DNA of 64,000 bases from Bog-159 sp049511415 (GTDB lineage: Bacteria > Acidobacteriota > Terriglobia > Bryobacterales > Bryobacteraceae): assembly GCA_049511415.1 (NCBI GenBank), contig JBEKYC010000033.1, forward strand, positions 1 to 64,000. The letters are read 5' to 3'. The notes beneath the pieces were generated by a model that was given only the letters and a program-made list of their open reading frames with translations, was not told the origin of the DNA and did no database searches. Below, piece after piece: positions 1 through 9,375 of this stretch. The position numbers and the translations under genes were made by a program. Within the stretch, counting starts at the first letter, position 1; every line of letters starts with the position of its first letter.

Positions 1-2348
1 CGCGAAGAGTATCTGGAAATCGGCCTACCGCACATTCTCGAAGCGCTGCATTTGATGCGGCGTTATCCCGACTACCGCTTCGTGTTGGACCAGATGTGCT
101 ACATCAAGCCCTTTCTGGACCGGTACCCGACCGAGGCCGCGACGTTCCGGGAGATGCTGACGCGCGGTCAACTGGAGATTGCCGGCGGCACGGTCACCAT
201 GCACGATAACAACGTGCCTTCCGGCGAATCCATCGCCCGGCAATATCTCATCGGCAAGTGGTTCTTCCGGGACCGGCTGGGTTATGACGTCAAGACCGGC
301 TGGGGCCTGGACACATTCGGCCACAACGCCCAAATGCCGCAGATCCTGAAGCTGGCTGGAATGGATTCGTACTGGTTTCAGCGCGGCGTTCCGGGCGCAC
401 ATACGCCGGCGGAATTTCTTTGGCAGGGCATCGATGGCACGCGCATGCCGGCGTTTCCGAACCGGAGCCGCAGTTGCCCCGGCTGTTGGCGCAACTGCAG
501 CGGCCGGAATCGCTGCCGTTTAATGCGCGCCTGGGGCTGCCCTCCGAATATGCCGCGCTGATCGCCCAGCATCGCCCCGAACGCGAGGTGATCGCGGGCG
601 ACATGAACCCAGTGTTCCAGGGTGTGTACAGCACACGCATTGAAGTGAAGCAGTGGATGCGGGAACTGGAACGCACGCTGACCTCCGCCGAGAAGGCCGG
701 CGTGCTGGCGGGCCGGCTGGCGGATGCGGACCGCGAGGCCACTGAGCACGTCTGGGAGCCGGTGCTGTTCAACCAGGCCCACGATCTGAGTTCCGGCGTC
801 ATGATGGACAAGGTGTACGACGACGCCATCAGCACCTATGGCGGCGCCAAACGGCAGGGCGATGAGATCCTCAACGCGCGGCTGGACGAGGTGGCAGGCC
901 GGATCAACACCGAGGGCGAAGGAGTGCCGTTGGTGGTCTTCAATCTGCTGGGTTGGGAGCGCAGCGATCTGGCCGAAGCGGAGGTTGGCTTCAGCGCGCC
1001 GGGTGTGCACGGCTTCGCGCTGCTGGATGCCGCGGGCAAGGCCGTTCCCTATCAAATCGAAGACAGCCGGCATGGCGACGATGGCGGGATACAGTTCGCC
1101 AGGATTGCGTTCATCGCGCGCGGCGTTCCGTCGATGGGATACGCGGTGTATCGCGTGGCGCCCAATTCTATCGCAACCGCGGCGGGGCCCACGGCGCTGG
1201 CGGCTTCCGGCGGGTCATCGCGCGATGACACCGGTTCCATCGAAAACGAGTTCTACCGCGCCACGTTCAATCTCTGGACCGGCGCGATGACCGGCCTGAC
1301 GCTGAAGCCGGAAGGTTGGGAAGTGCTGAAAGCGCCGGGCAACGTGGTGGCGCGGGAAGAAGATGGCGGCGACTTCTGGGAATTGTACGGCACGCTGAAC
1401 GGCGGGCGCTTCACGGCGATGACCAGGAAGGACCTCGGGCCGAAGGCGGAGACTACCCGATTCAGCACCGATAACGTCGGTGGGAGTGGATCTGTCGGCG
1501 GCGGGCCGGTATTTGTGCAGTTCAGCATCTCGCATCCGTTCGGGAAAAATCAATTCGCCACCAGAGTTCGCCTGTATGCTGGCATCCCGCGCATCGATAT
1601 TCATACGCAGGTGCTGAACCAGGAGCAGTTCGTGCGCTACCGCGTTCTGTTTCCCACTTCGCTCGAGCACGGGCACAACGTCCAGGAGATTGCTTTCGGC
1701 AGCATTGAGCGGCCGGCGCAGCAGGAGTTTCCGGCACAGAACTGGATGGACTACAGTGCCGGCGGACATGGGCTGGCGCTGCTCAATCGCGGGCTGCCGG
1801 GCAATACGGCAGCGGACGGCACGCTGCTCCTGTCATTGATGCGCTCGACGCACCTGATATCGTACGGCGCGGGTGGCGGTTTTGAACCGGGGACTTCGTC
1901 GGATTCGGGTCTGGAAGTGGGCAAGTGGATGAGTTTCGACTATGCGCTGTTGCCGCACACTGGAGCGTGGCAGGACGCCCAGGTTTTCCGCGCTGGACTG
2001 GAATTCAACAATCCCCTCATTGTGCGCAAAACCGGCGTGCATGGCGGAGACCTGCCGCCAGCGTGGAGTTTCATGGAGGTTTCGCATCCGCACGTGGTGG
2101 TTTCGGCGTTGAAGCCGAGCCGGCACGGGGAAGTAGCCGTGCGCGTGTACGAAGCGGCAGGGCAGCCGGCGCCGGACGTGCGCCTTCACTTCGCGCGTGC
2201 GGTGACGGCGGCGCGCGAGGCCAACCTGATCGAAGATCCGGGGGGCCCTTTGCCGGTGCGGGGGAACGCGGTCTCCTTTGGCCTGCGGCCTTATGAGATC
2301 AAGACAATTTGCGTGCGGCTCGCGCCGGCGGCGTCCCGGCCCGACTAG
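1..2348 (+). pseudogene. GH38 alpha-mannosidase, internally deleted and frameshifted, 5' end outside the window
   Basis: Frame 1 from base 1 to about 455 carries the GH38 catalytic start: GWGLDTFGHNAQMPQIL, with the aspartate of LDTFGH as the expected nucleophile, then EFLWQGIDGTRMPAF. Frame 3 from about 456 on carries the rest of the family (NPVFQGVYSTRIEVKQWMRE, then the all-beta C-terminal half) to the TAG at 2346-2348. From family knowledge some 60 residues normally lie between MPAF and the downstream EPEPQLP segment, so the break looks like a deletion whose length is not a multiple of three. The remainder is long, open and well conserved, so the lesion is recent or an assembly error. A standalone product from the ATG at 420 would lack the catalytic aspartate. 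Confidence 0.82.
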
Positions 2349-3538
2349 GGGACGAAGCGCGGTTCGGGCGCCGACGCGCTGGCGGTTCCGGTCGAATTGA
2401 CGGGCGCCAGTTGGCCTGCGAACACCGTATTGGCCGGGAACGACATGGGCGCCTCGGTCGGTCCCAATAGCGTTGCGGTGATTACGAATTGATCGAACGC
2501 GGAAGCATCGGCGGAGGCCACTTCGTAGATCACTTCCACCGCGCCGCCACTGACGGTTAGCAGAGTGCTGCCCGGGCCCGTGACCGGCTTGCCGCCGCTC
2601 ATCAGGTACAACTTCTCCCTGATGTCGGCCGTCAGGTTTTCCACCACCTGATTCGGAACGCTGAGAAAAGCCGCGCCGCTGCCGAGGCCGGTTATTTGCG
2701 TCTGTAGCAGGGTCGCGCTGTTGGCGAAACCGATCTGGGATTGGGGCGGCGTGGAGCAGTTCGTGAGTCCGAAGCAGGGTGTGAACTGGCTTTCGCTATA
2801 GTAAACCTCTCCCGGCAGATCCTGCCGGGCAAATGTTCCGGTTGAGGTCAACAGAATACGCGGCTCAAATGCGCTCGGGAAACCCTCGGTGAAGGTCAGA
2901 CTGGCCGTGGAGGGCGAGGTAATGGCGCCGGAGAAAGTGAAGCTGGTGCTGCTGGCAAAACCGACGTACGGGGTTGGATTGTTCAACGCAAACGAGGCGG
3001 AAACAGTTGCCTGAACCGGCGTAAGTCCGGACTGGGTGGCCACGGTGGCCGCATTGCCCCGCAGATTTGTGAGGCGCAGAAACCGCTCGCCGGACGGACC
3101 GGGTTCGACAAACGGCACGCCGGTCCAGGTGACCGAGGTGGCCGAGGTCTGGCGGCCCAGATAAAGGTTGCCGGAGCCGGGCTGCCCAGCCAGGATGCCG
3201 GGCTTTCCCTGAACCTGACCGTTGTATGGAAATCCGTTGCAGGTGTCGACCACGCCCGGCAGAGGGTCATCGATTAGCAGGGTTGCTTCCGATTCGGCGG
3301 TGGTGGCATTCATGATCCGGCTGGTGAGGTTGGTATTGAGGGCGACGGTCACGTTGATGAGCGAGGAAGCTCCCTCCGTCCCACCCGAGCAAACCAGCAA
3401 GATGTCGCCGAGATGCTCGGCTTCGCCGTCCCCGCGCATGGTGGGTACGACGGCGGCGTCGGTGGTGCAACTCAAATCCTGCGCGCAAGCCACGGCACAA
3501 ACCGCCAAGCAAAGGAAAACGACATGAAATAGCCGCAT
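2345..3538 (-). CDS. secreted protein of unknown function
   Basis: A 397-residue protein with a clear Sec signal peptide (MRLFHVVFLCLAVCAVACAQ, cleavage probably after ACA). The mature part is rich in Ser, Thr, Gly and Ala and predicted beta-rich. It starts with a Cys/Thr-rich segment (LSCTTDAAVVPTMRGDGEAE, LLVCSGGTEG) that I associate with large surface-protein families of Solibacter-like Acidobacteriota. Four spread cysteines (CNGFPYNG, CFGLTNC) could form disulfides. No catalytic motif or anchoring signal (no PEP-CTERM, no LPXTG) is visible. It is convergent with the GH38 gene and shares the stop tetramer CTAG with it. An extracellular role is inferred from the signal peptide only. Confidence 0.7.
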   Translation of the reverse strand: MRLFHVVFLCLAVCAVACAQDLSCTTDAAVVPTMRGDGEAEHLGDILLVCSGGTEGASSLINVTVALNTNLTSRIMNATTAESEATLLIDDPLPGVVDTCNGFPYNGQVQGKPGILAGQPGSGNLYLGRQTSATSVTWTGVPFVEPGPSGERFLRLTNLRGNAATVATQSGLTPVQATVSASFALNNPTPYVGFASSTSFTFSGAITSPSTASLTFTEGFPSAFEPRILLTSTGTFARQDLPGEVYYSESQFTPCFGLTNCSTPPQSQIGFANSATLLQTQITGLGSGAAFLSVPNQVVENLTADIREKLYLMSGGKPVTGPGSTLLTVSGGAVEVIYEVASADASAFDQFVITATLLGPTEAPMSFPANTVFAGQLAPVNSTGTASASAPEPRFVP

Positions 3539-3914
3539 GCGTAATCATCCTAACAGATTGGCAAGCGCGGCGGCGATGTGAAATAAGCCACGAAGCCCAA
3601 AGACCAATAGAACTCTTCCTGACAATCCCATGGCGACAAACGGCTGCGATTGGGCGATACTGTTGGGAATAGTAAGCTCTGTGCGTCACCAGCAGCTCGA
3701 AGCAGAACCTTTAGGCAACCCCATGGTGCGGCGCGAAACAGCGAATGTTCCGACACGATCTTCGGCCACGAATGATTTGCGATCCATGGTGCCGTTAGGG
3801 AATCTCCTCGCCGCCACCTGGTAGCATGCACTGGATCCCTCCCATAAGCGCTGCCCTCGCTATCCGGTCATTGCTGGTTCTGTGTGTCCTGGGAGTCGGA
3901 GTTTCTTTCCCGGA
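3539..3914. other. gene-free stretch, nothing recognised
   Basis: I see no convincing coding sequence, RNA gene or repeat here. Short open frames on both strands lack family resemblance. The stretch contains the promoter region of the secreted-protein gene starting at 3538 (minus strand) and runs into a decayed gene fragment. Confidence 0.4.
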
Positions 3915-4148
3915 ATGGAGCCTTGCGATTTGCAGCCGGTGGAACATTGGGGAAGGGCACTGGCCAGCAGGCGCTGGTTGGCAGTCGCCGTGGTGGGGCT
4001 GGCAGGGCCGCTGCTGCGGTTGGCGCTTCTGCCGGTAATGCCGATTCCGCAACCCACGGTTCACGACGAGTTCAGCTATCTACTGGCGGGCGAAACTTTT
4101 GCTTCCGGCAGACTCGCCAATCCCCCACGGCATATGTCGCCTGATTGA
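3915..4148 (+). pseudogene. 5' fragment of a polytopic membrane protein (glycosyltransferase-39-like family)
   Basis: The ATG at 3915 opens a frame with a basic N-terminus, a hydrophobic helix (LAVAVVGLAGPLLRLALLPV) and then IPQPTVHDEFSYLLAGETFA followed by SGRLANPP. I recognise this HDEFSYLL / FASGRL.NPP block as the first periplasmic loop of large multi-membrane proteins of the dolichyl-phosphate-mannose glycosyltransferase type common in Acidobacteriota. The frame stops at 4148 after 77 codons, where several hundred more would be expected, and the sequence passes directly into an arylsulfotransferase fragment. It is therefore a truncated relic fused to another gene by a deletion. Confidence 0.55.
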
Positions 4149-5117
4149 GAAAAATGCGCCGTCCAACAACAGACCGGTTGGCGCGGGCTGCCTGGGCGAT
4201 TTTGACCACGATTTCATTCAGACGCTGCCCAATGGTTACAGCGCGGTGATCGCGGACATTGAGAAGATCTATCCGCCGGGAACGCAGGGCAATACCAGCG
4301 GTCTTCCTATGGACATCATCGGCAACATGATCGTGGTGCTGAACAGTAACTGGCAGGCGGTCTGGTATTTCGACGCGTTTGAACATGCCGGTGGGGCCGC
4401 CGCAACTGGATATCAATCGCGCGGCAGTCCTGGGCGAAACCTGCGCGGCATACCAAACAGGATGCCCCCCGGGGTTTCTGCTGGGTTCCGGCATCGCGCC
4501 TTTGGCCAACGACTGGCTACATGGCAACAGCATCTGCTACTGGCCGGCGCCGCAAGATGGCAGCGCCAACGGAGACATAGTCTGGTCGTCGCGGAGCCAG
4601 GATTGGGTGATGCGAATTGACTACCAGGATGGGACCGGCACGGGCAATATCCTATGGCGCATGGGCAATGAGGGTGACTTCACTTTTAATAACGTCAACA
4701 ACGATCCATGGCCCTGGTTTTCGCACCAGCATGAAGCCGGTATTGAAAGCGCCAATGGCGACCTGACATTGTTTGATAACGGCAATACACGGGTAGCCCA
4801 GCTAGGCGCCGGCTGCGCGCCCAACGATTGCAACAGCCGGGGGATGTCTCTTCAGTTCAGCGACTCCAGTATGCAGGTTACGCCTGTCGAGAGCGTAAAT
4901 CTGGGCGGGTACTCTTCAGCATTGGGGAGCGCCCAATTGCTGGACGATGACAATTATTTTTTCCTGGCGGGTTTCATCAATAACTCATTCGGGCAGGCTA
5001 TCGAGGTTTACCCAACGCCTGACACGATTACCGGCACACAAGTTTTCAATCTGCAGGGTTGCCACGGCCTACCGCGCCTGGCGCATGACCACGTTATACA
5101 CGCCCCCGACGACTTAA
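4149..5117 (+). pseudogene. arylsulfotransferase (ASST family), truncated 5' end and two frameshifts
   Basis: Three successive frames make up one ASST-like protein. Frame 1 has GDFDHDFIQTLPNG, EKIYPPGTQG and DIIGNMIVVLNSNWQAVWYF. Frame 2, from about 4395, has PQLDINRAAVLGE, DWLHGNSICYWPA, QDWVMRIDYQDGTGTGNILW, WPWFSHQHEAG and DNGNTR. Frame 3, from about 5057, has AYRAWRMTTLYTPPTT ending at TAA 5115-5117. Both shifts are in the +1 direction, the first near a GGGG run. The N-terminal part is missing and replaced by the membrane-protein fragment upstream. Family members are periplasmic sulfotransferases with a beta-propeller fold and a catalytic histidine; the conserved HQH segment survives, but no intact protein can be made. 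Confidence 0.8.
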
Positions 5118-5170
5118 GTGCGAACCGGCGCGGGTGGAAGACACCCACGCCGGTAACGTCCCTACCTGCA

Positions 5171-6460
5171 TTATTCGAGAGAAAAGACCGCGCCAAGGTT
5201 GGAGGTGCCACCGCTGGCTGTTCCATAGAGCACTCCGCCGCTGCCCACCACGCCGCCAAATGGACCGGACGGCGCCGGATCGCCAAACGTGGGGAAGACA
5301 TAGAGAATCTGCTCCGTCCAGGAGCCGCCGGCAGACGGCGGGATCATGGCAAATACAATGCCGCCATCGGAATCGGGCCTTCCGCCGGTGACCGTCGTGC
5401 CATAAAGGAAGCCATGCGGTCCGATCGCAAGGCCAGAGCGCGGATTCGCGCCATCGTGGCCAGCCGTGCCGGCGAAACTATGGATTATGGCCTCCCCCCA
5501 CTCGCCGCCCGGGGATGCCGGCGGAGTGACGGAGAAAACGGTGCCGCTGAACGCTGTTCCACCGGAGATGGTGGTGCCATAGAGAACCCCGCCTGCGCCG
5601 ATCAGCAGAGGCGCGCCGGGGAAGGCGCCGTCGGTCGCCTCCCCGAAGGCATGGATTTGGGTCTCCGTCCATGGCTCGATGGGATCTCCCGAAGGCGTCA
5701 GCGAGAACACGGTCCCGTTGTTATCAAAGCCCCCAACATATGTCGTACCGTAGAGGACCCCGCCGGGCCCAATCACCACACCCGCTATCGGGTCGATACC
5801 GTCATTGGAACCGGAGAAAGTGTAGAGTAGCCTTTTGGTCCATGCGCCACCCGCCGAGGCAGGTGGTAGCAACGCGAAGACCGTGCCCGGCCCGGTGGTC
5901 TCCGTGCCCTGTGTGGTGCCGTAGAGAACCCCGCCGGCGCCGATCGCCAATGCGCCGCTGGGATTGGCTCCATCCGCGCCTGCGCTGAAACTCCACAGCA
6001 CCGTGTAGGTCCATTCGCCGCCGGGTGAGGCCGGTGGAGCGAGCGAAAAGGCCGTGCCGCAGCCTCCCTCAATGCAACTGCCGCCGCCCCCGTAGGGCGT
6101 GGTTCCATAAAGCGTGCCGCCGCTTCCGATCACCACGTTCGATAAGGGAGCCTCGCCGGAAGCGAACGTGTGGAGCACGTTGAAAGCCCAGGCGCCGCCG
6201 GGTGATGCGGGCGGCGTCATGGAGAAAACCGTGCCGACGCCCTGATCCAGGCCATTGGTGGTTCCATAGAGCGTCCCATCCGGGCCGACCACCATACTAG
6301 CCTCGGGAAAGGAGCCGTCACTGCCGGTGAAATTGTGGAGAGTGGTCAAAGTGGGGGATTGAGCCATTAGACAAGCCGCGGCGCCCAGGATCAAGATCCC
6401 ACCGCGCGATGCTGGGCGGAAGCTTCGCGCTTCACGCCGGATTTTACGATTATTCGTCAT
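5171..6460 (-). CDS. secreted GloVer-repeat protein
   Basis: A 429-residue protein with a long basic N-terminus followed by a hydrophobic signal segment (GGILILGAAACLMAQ). The rest is about seven to eight repeats of roughly 45 residues, each with a variant of 'L.F....DG..P...VV.GPGGVLYGTT..GG....GTVFSL.PP'. This is the choice-of-anchor GloVer repeat, expected to fold as a beta-propeller-like structure. No enzymatic motif is visible. An SD-like AGAGG precedes the start. It is divergent from the PQQ-propeller gene with 124 bp between. Two further GloVer proteins and one GloVer fragment lie in this window. Function unknown; probably an exported or surface protein. Confidence 0.85.
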   Translation of the reverse strand: MTNNRKIRREARSFRPASRGGILILGAAACLMAQSPTLTTLHNFTGSDGSFPEASMVVGPDGTLYGTTNGLDQGVGTVFSMTPPASPGGAWAFNVLHTFASGEAPLSNVVIGSGGTLYGTTPYGGGGSCIEGGCGTAFSLAPPASPGGEWTYTVLWSFSAGADGANPSGALAIGAGGVLYGTTQGTETTGPGTVFALLPPASAGGAWTKRLLYTFSGSNDGIDPIAGVVIGPGGVLYGTTYVGGFDNNGTVFSLTPSGDPIEPWTETQIHAFGEATDGAFPGAPLLIGAGGVLYGTTISGGTAFSGTVFSVTPPASPGGEWGEAIIHSFAGTAGHDGANPRSGLAIGPHGFLYGTTVTGGRPDSDGGIVFAMIPPSAGGSWTEQILYVFPTFGDPAPSGPFGGVVGSGGVLYGTASGGTSNLGAVFSLE

Positions 6461-6584
6461 TTCTTCGTCCTCTTATTTTGTTTTAGTAGCAAGCGCTCAA
6501 TTGACATGTGCGAAACGGGGGACGAATGGCTCGGGCCTTGCCGGATTCATTCATGCGCTTTCGGAATTATGATGGAGAACAACG

Positions 6585-8036
6585 ATGCAAAATACAAAGA
6601 TATGGCACTTGCTGGCAATTCTCGTTTTTTCCATGCAATCGCCGGCCGGGGACTGGCCCCGCTTCCGTGGGCCGAATGGCAGCGGAGTCGCGGATACCAA
6701 CGCGCTGCCGGACAGCGTCGGACCGGACAAGCATGTCGTGTGGAAGACCGCGCTGCCGCCGGGCCATTCTTCCCCGGTGATCAGCGGCGATCATATTTTT
6801 CTAACGGCGTTCGAAGGCGACAAGCTCTTCACGATCGCGCTCGATCGCGGCAGCGGTAAAATCCTCTGGCGGCGCGAATCCCCGCGCGACCGCCATGAGA
6901 AGCTGGACCAGCAAAACAGCCCGTCGTCGCCATCCGCGGTGGCGGACGGCCGCAACGTCTACGTCTTTTTTCCCGATTACGGGCTGCTCTCCTATACTTT
7001 CGACGGCAAGGAACGCTGGCGGACCCGGCTGGGGCCGTTCGACAACATGTATGGCATGGGCGTGTCGCCCATTCTGGCGGGCGACAAGGTGGTTCTGATC
7101 TGCGACCAGTTGCACGATTCGTTTGCGGCCGCGTTTTCTCAAGCCGACGGCAAACAAGTCTGGAAGACACCTCGTCCCGAAGCTCTCAGCGGACATTCCA
7201 CGCCGATCGTGTACCGGCCGCCAGGCGCGGGCGACCGCGCGATTCAAATCATTGCGCCCGGGTCCTTCCGGCTGGATGCCTACGATCTGGCGTCGGGCAA
7301 AAGCGTCTGGTGGGTGAACGGCCTGGCTTCGGAGATGAAATCGGTGCCCGTGCTGGACGGCGACACGATTTATATCAGTGGCTTTAATTCACCGTTTAAC
7401 GATCCCGGCAGGCACATAGAGATTCCCTCGTTCGCGGAGGCGCTGGCCAAATACGACAGCAACCATGATGGCGCGTTACAGCAGCCGGAGCTGCCGGAGG
7501 GTCCGATGCGCCTGTTTTTCGCGTTCGAGGACCTCAACCACGACGGAAAACTCGACGAGGCCGAATGGAAATCCTTCCAGGCGGTGATGGCCGCGGAAAA
7601 TGGTCTACTGGCGCTCCATGCCGGAGGCGCCGGAGATATGACGGCTTCGGCGCTGCGCTGGAAGTATCAGCGATCGATCCCGCAATTGCCCTCCCCGCTG
7701 CTCTACCGGGGCGTGATCTACATGATCAATGATGGCGGCATCCTCACCACCATCGATCCGGCAAATGGAAAGCCGTTCAAACAGGGCCGTCTGCGGGGCG
7801 CGGTCGACAAGTATTACGCTTCGCCGGTAGCCGCCGACGGCAAGGTCTTCTTCGTGGGCAACTCCGGCGTAGTCACGATTCTGAAGGCCGGCCCCGAACA
7901 GGAGATTCTCTCGATCGCCGAACTGGACGACGAATGCTTCGCCACTCCGGCGATTGCGGATGGGCGCATCTTTATTCGCACACGCGGGATGCTTTATTGT
8001 TTCGGATTAACGGGCGCTGCCGGCACACCGCGGTGA
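6585..8036 (+). CDS. secreted PQQ-like beta-propeller protein with a pair of EF-hands
   Basis: A 483-residue protein with signal peptide (WHLLAILVFSMQSPAG). It opens with DWPRFRGPNGSGVA, the usual start of outer-membrane or periplasmic PQQ-repeat (BamB/quinoprotein-like) proteins, and has blades with A..G..LW-type repeats. In the middle (about residues 288-330) are two EF-hand loops, DSNHDGALQQPE and DLNHDGKLDEAE, with Asp/Asn/Asp-Gly spacing suited to Ca2+. No quinoprotein-dehydrogenase catalytic residues are obvious, so I call it a structural or binding propeller. GGAG lies 8 nt before the ATG. The next gene (PilZ) is convergent, 14 bp away. Confidence 0.85.
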   Translation: MQNTKIWHLLAILVFSMQSPAGDWPRFRGPNGSGVADTNALPDSVGPDKHVVWKTALPPGHSSPVISGDHIFLTAFEGDKLFTIALDRGSGKILWRRESPRDRHEKLDQQNSPSSPSAVADGRNVYVFFPDYGLLSYTFDGKERWRTRLGPFDNMYGMGVSPILAGDKVVLICDQLHDSFAAAFSQADGKQVWKTPRPEALSGHSTPIVYRPPGAGDRAIQIIAPGSFRLDAYDLASGKSVWWVNGLASEMKSVPVLDGDTIYISGFNSPFNDPGRHIEIPSFAEALAKYDSNHDGALQQPELPEGPMRLFFAFEDLNHDGKLDEAEWKSFQAVMAAENGLLALHAGGAGDMTASALRWKYQRSIPQLPSPLLYRGVIYMINDGGILTTIDPANGKPFKQGRLRGAVDKYYASPVAADGKVFFVGNSGVVTILKAGPEQEILSIAELDDECFATPAIADGRIFIRTRGMLYCFGLTGAAGTPR

Positions 8037-8050
8037 GAGCGTAATCGCGG

Positions 8051-8521
8051 TCAAGTTGCCGCGGTCATCGTGGCGGTGCGGGTTCGGAATTCGTAGCGGG
8101 CGATTCGGATTACGACGGTTCCAGGCTGGCTTGCGACGACCCAGCCGCAGATCTCCAGGTTCATCTTGCACAGGTTGTCCAGCACGGCGGGCCAAGCCAC
8201 CAACAACCGCAACGTCTGGCCTGGCCTCAGTGCGTGATGCGCAGTGAAACGCACCTCATGGCTGCTCATTTCCAAGGTTTTGCCTACGCCGACGGGCGAG
8301 GTGACATCGCCCTTCAGGTGGTAATAGCTGACGTCCCGCTGAATAGGAAACCGGCGCTTCTCGCGGCGCGGGTCATCGCGCGTGGTGCTTCCTGTGCCCT
8401 CCGATGGCACTGTGTAAAGGGCGCCTTTAATAGCCGGCCGTGGTTTTCGAAACGTGCCCACACTTGTTCCTGTAACCAAATAAACACTCCTGGCAATCCC
8501 CGTGTGTTCATAATTGCTCAC
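8051..8521 (-). CDS. PilZ-domain protein with degenerate second motif
   Basis: The C-terminal 105 residues look like a PilZ domain: RREKRRFPIQRDVSYY supplies the RxxxR c-di-GMP motif, followed by beta strands ending GWVVASQPGTVVIRIARYEF. The second PilZ motif (D/N-x-S-x-x-G) appears as EMSSHE, without the Asp/Asn or the Gly, so c-di-GMP binding is uncertain. The longest frame begins with GTG at 8521, but that codon lies inside a 17-bp motif shared with the gene at 9376. A TTG at 8479 preceded by AGGAG with a 7-nt spacer is a better start, giving 142 residues. It lies next to crp in the same orientation. Possibly a c-di-GMP responsive regulator; weakly supported. Confidence 0.65.
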   Translation of the reverse strand: MSNYEHTGIARSVYLVTGTSVGTFRKPRPAIKGALYTVPSEGTGSTTRDDPRREKRRFPIQRDVSYYHLKGDVTSPVGVGKTLEMSSHEVRFTAHHALRPGQTLRLLVAWPAVLDNLCKMNLEICGWVVASQPGTVVIRIARYEFRTRTATMTAAT

Positions 8522-8554
8522 TAATTAATGGATTATTTGGTCAAGGTTGCTCAC
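8505..8554 (-). promoter_or_regulatory. paired 17-bp motif in the PilZ promoter region
   Basis: On the minus strand GTGAGCAACCTTGACCA (8554-8538) and GTGAGCAATTATGAACA (8521-8505) occur 33 bp apart start to start, with AATAAT directly after the first. The same arrangement with the same 33-bp step occurs before the radical-SAM gene at 9376-9425. Likely operator or promoter architecture; the binding protein is unknown, and the adjacent Crp/Fnr regulator is a candidate. Confidence 0.6.
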
Positions 8555-8582
8555 CCGGCGGATTGCGGAGTTTTGGCGTGCT

Positions 8583-9227
8583 TCAGTCGTGTAGAACGAT
8601 ACTCAGAAGCGAGCTGTGAACCTCGATCCCGCCGTTATAGTGGATGAAACCGAGTTTACGGAATCGATTCATGAAGAAGCTTACTCTGGAGCGGGTCGTA
8701 CCCACCAGACCGGCCAAGGTTTCCTGGCTGATATCGGGAATTTTTGCATCCGGCTTGCCTTCCTTCCCGAAGTTGGCCAGCAGCAGAAGGACGCGGGCCA
8801 GCCGCTTTTCGCTGGAGTTGAAGAGTTGATCGATGAGATCCTCTTCAATGCGAATATTCCGTGTCAGCACGTAGGACAGAACCAGCGCGGCAAAATTGGG
8901 ATCGTCGCGCAGCAGGCGCATCATCGCCGGTTTTGCCAGCCGCACGATGGAGCACTCGGTCATGGCGGATCCGGTCGCCATGCGGATGGGGTGCTGGCCC
9001 ACCAGGCAAGCCTCGCCCACCAGGTCGCCGGGAGTCAAAATTGCAATCACCGCTTCCTTGTTCTGCTTGGAGATGACGGTGAGCTTGACCTTGCCCTTCT
9101 GTATCGAAAACACCGCATCGGCGGGATCGCCTTGCGAGAACAGGACCGCGCCCCTGCGGTAGTGAACCAAGGTCCCTTCCCGCACAATCGTGGCCAGAAG
9201 GGCCTCGGAATCCGAGTTCGGCTTCAT
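8583..9227 (-). CDS. Crp/Fnr family transcriptional regulator
   Basis: A 214-residue protein of normal family length. Residues about 20-130 form a cyclic-nucleotide-binding fold (GAVLFSQGDPADAVFSIQKG, then GDLVGEACLVGQHPIRMATG in the phosphate-binding-cassette position). A long dimer helix follows, then a winged HTH (SQETLAGLVGTTRSRVSFFMNRFRKLG). No Fnr-type N-terminal cysteines are present, so an iron-sulfur oxygen sensor is unlikely; the effector cannot be read from sequence. AGGAGG lies 6 nt before the ATG at 9227. The genes on both sides (PilZ and radical SAM) carry the same paired 17-bp motif, making them candidate targets. Confidence 0.9.
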   Translation of the reverse strand: MKPNSDSEALLATIVREGTLVHYRRGAVLFSQGDPADAVFSIQKGKVKLTVISKQNKEAVIAILTPGDLVGEACLVGQHPIRMATGSAMTECSIVRLAKPAMMRLLRDDPNFAALVLSYVLTRNIRIEEDLIDQLFNSSEKRLARVLLLLANFGKEGKPDAKIPDISQETLAGLVGTTRSRVSFFMNRFRKLGFIHYNGGIEVHSSLLSIVLHD

Positions 9228-9375
9228 TCATTGCCTCCTGCGGCATGCGCCTGTACAGAGTTTCTTGCCAGCCGAGTTGTTGACATTTTGCTTCTGCGTT
9301 ATTCTAGCCTCTCCCTGCAAGCGCGGGCAAGCTCTCGGGCCTCGAGACGCTGGGGGCTAACTGCGTTGCCGAGAT

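Noticed and set aside
5118..5830. Continuation of the arylsulfotransferase frame
   Set aside because: The true ASST end is TTLYTPPTT-stop at 5115-5117 in another frame; beyond it the plus frame is antisense to the GloVer gene.
9280..9305. TTGACA followed by TATTCT as a promoter for the radical-SAM gene
   Set aside because: Spacer of only 14 bp; the TATAAT at 9393-9398 flanked by the paired motif is a better candidate.
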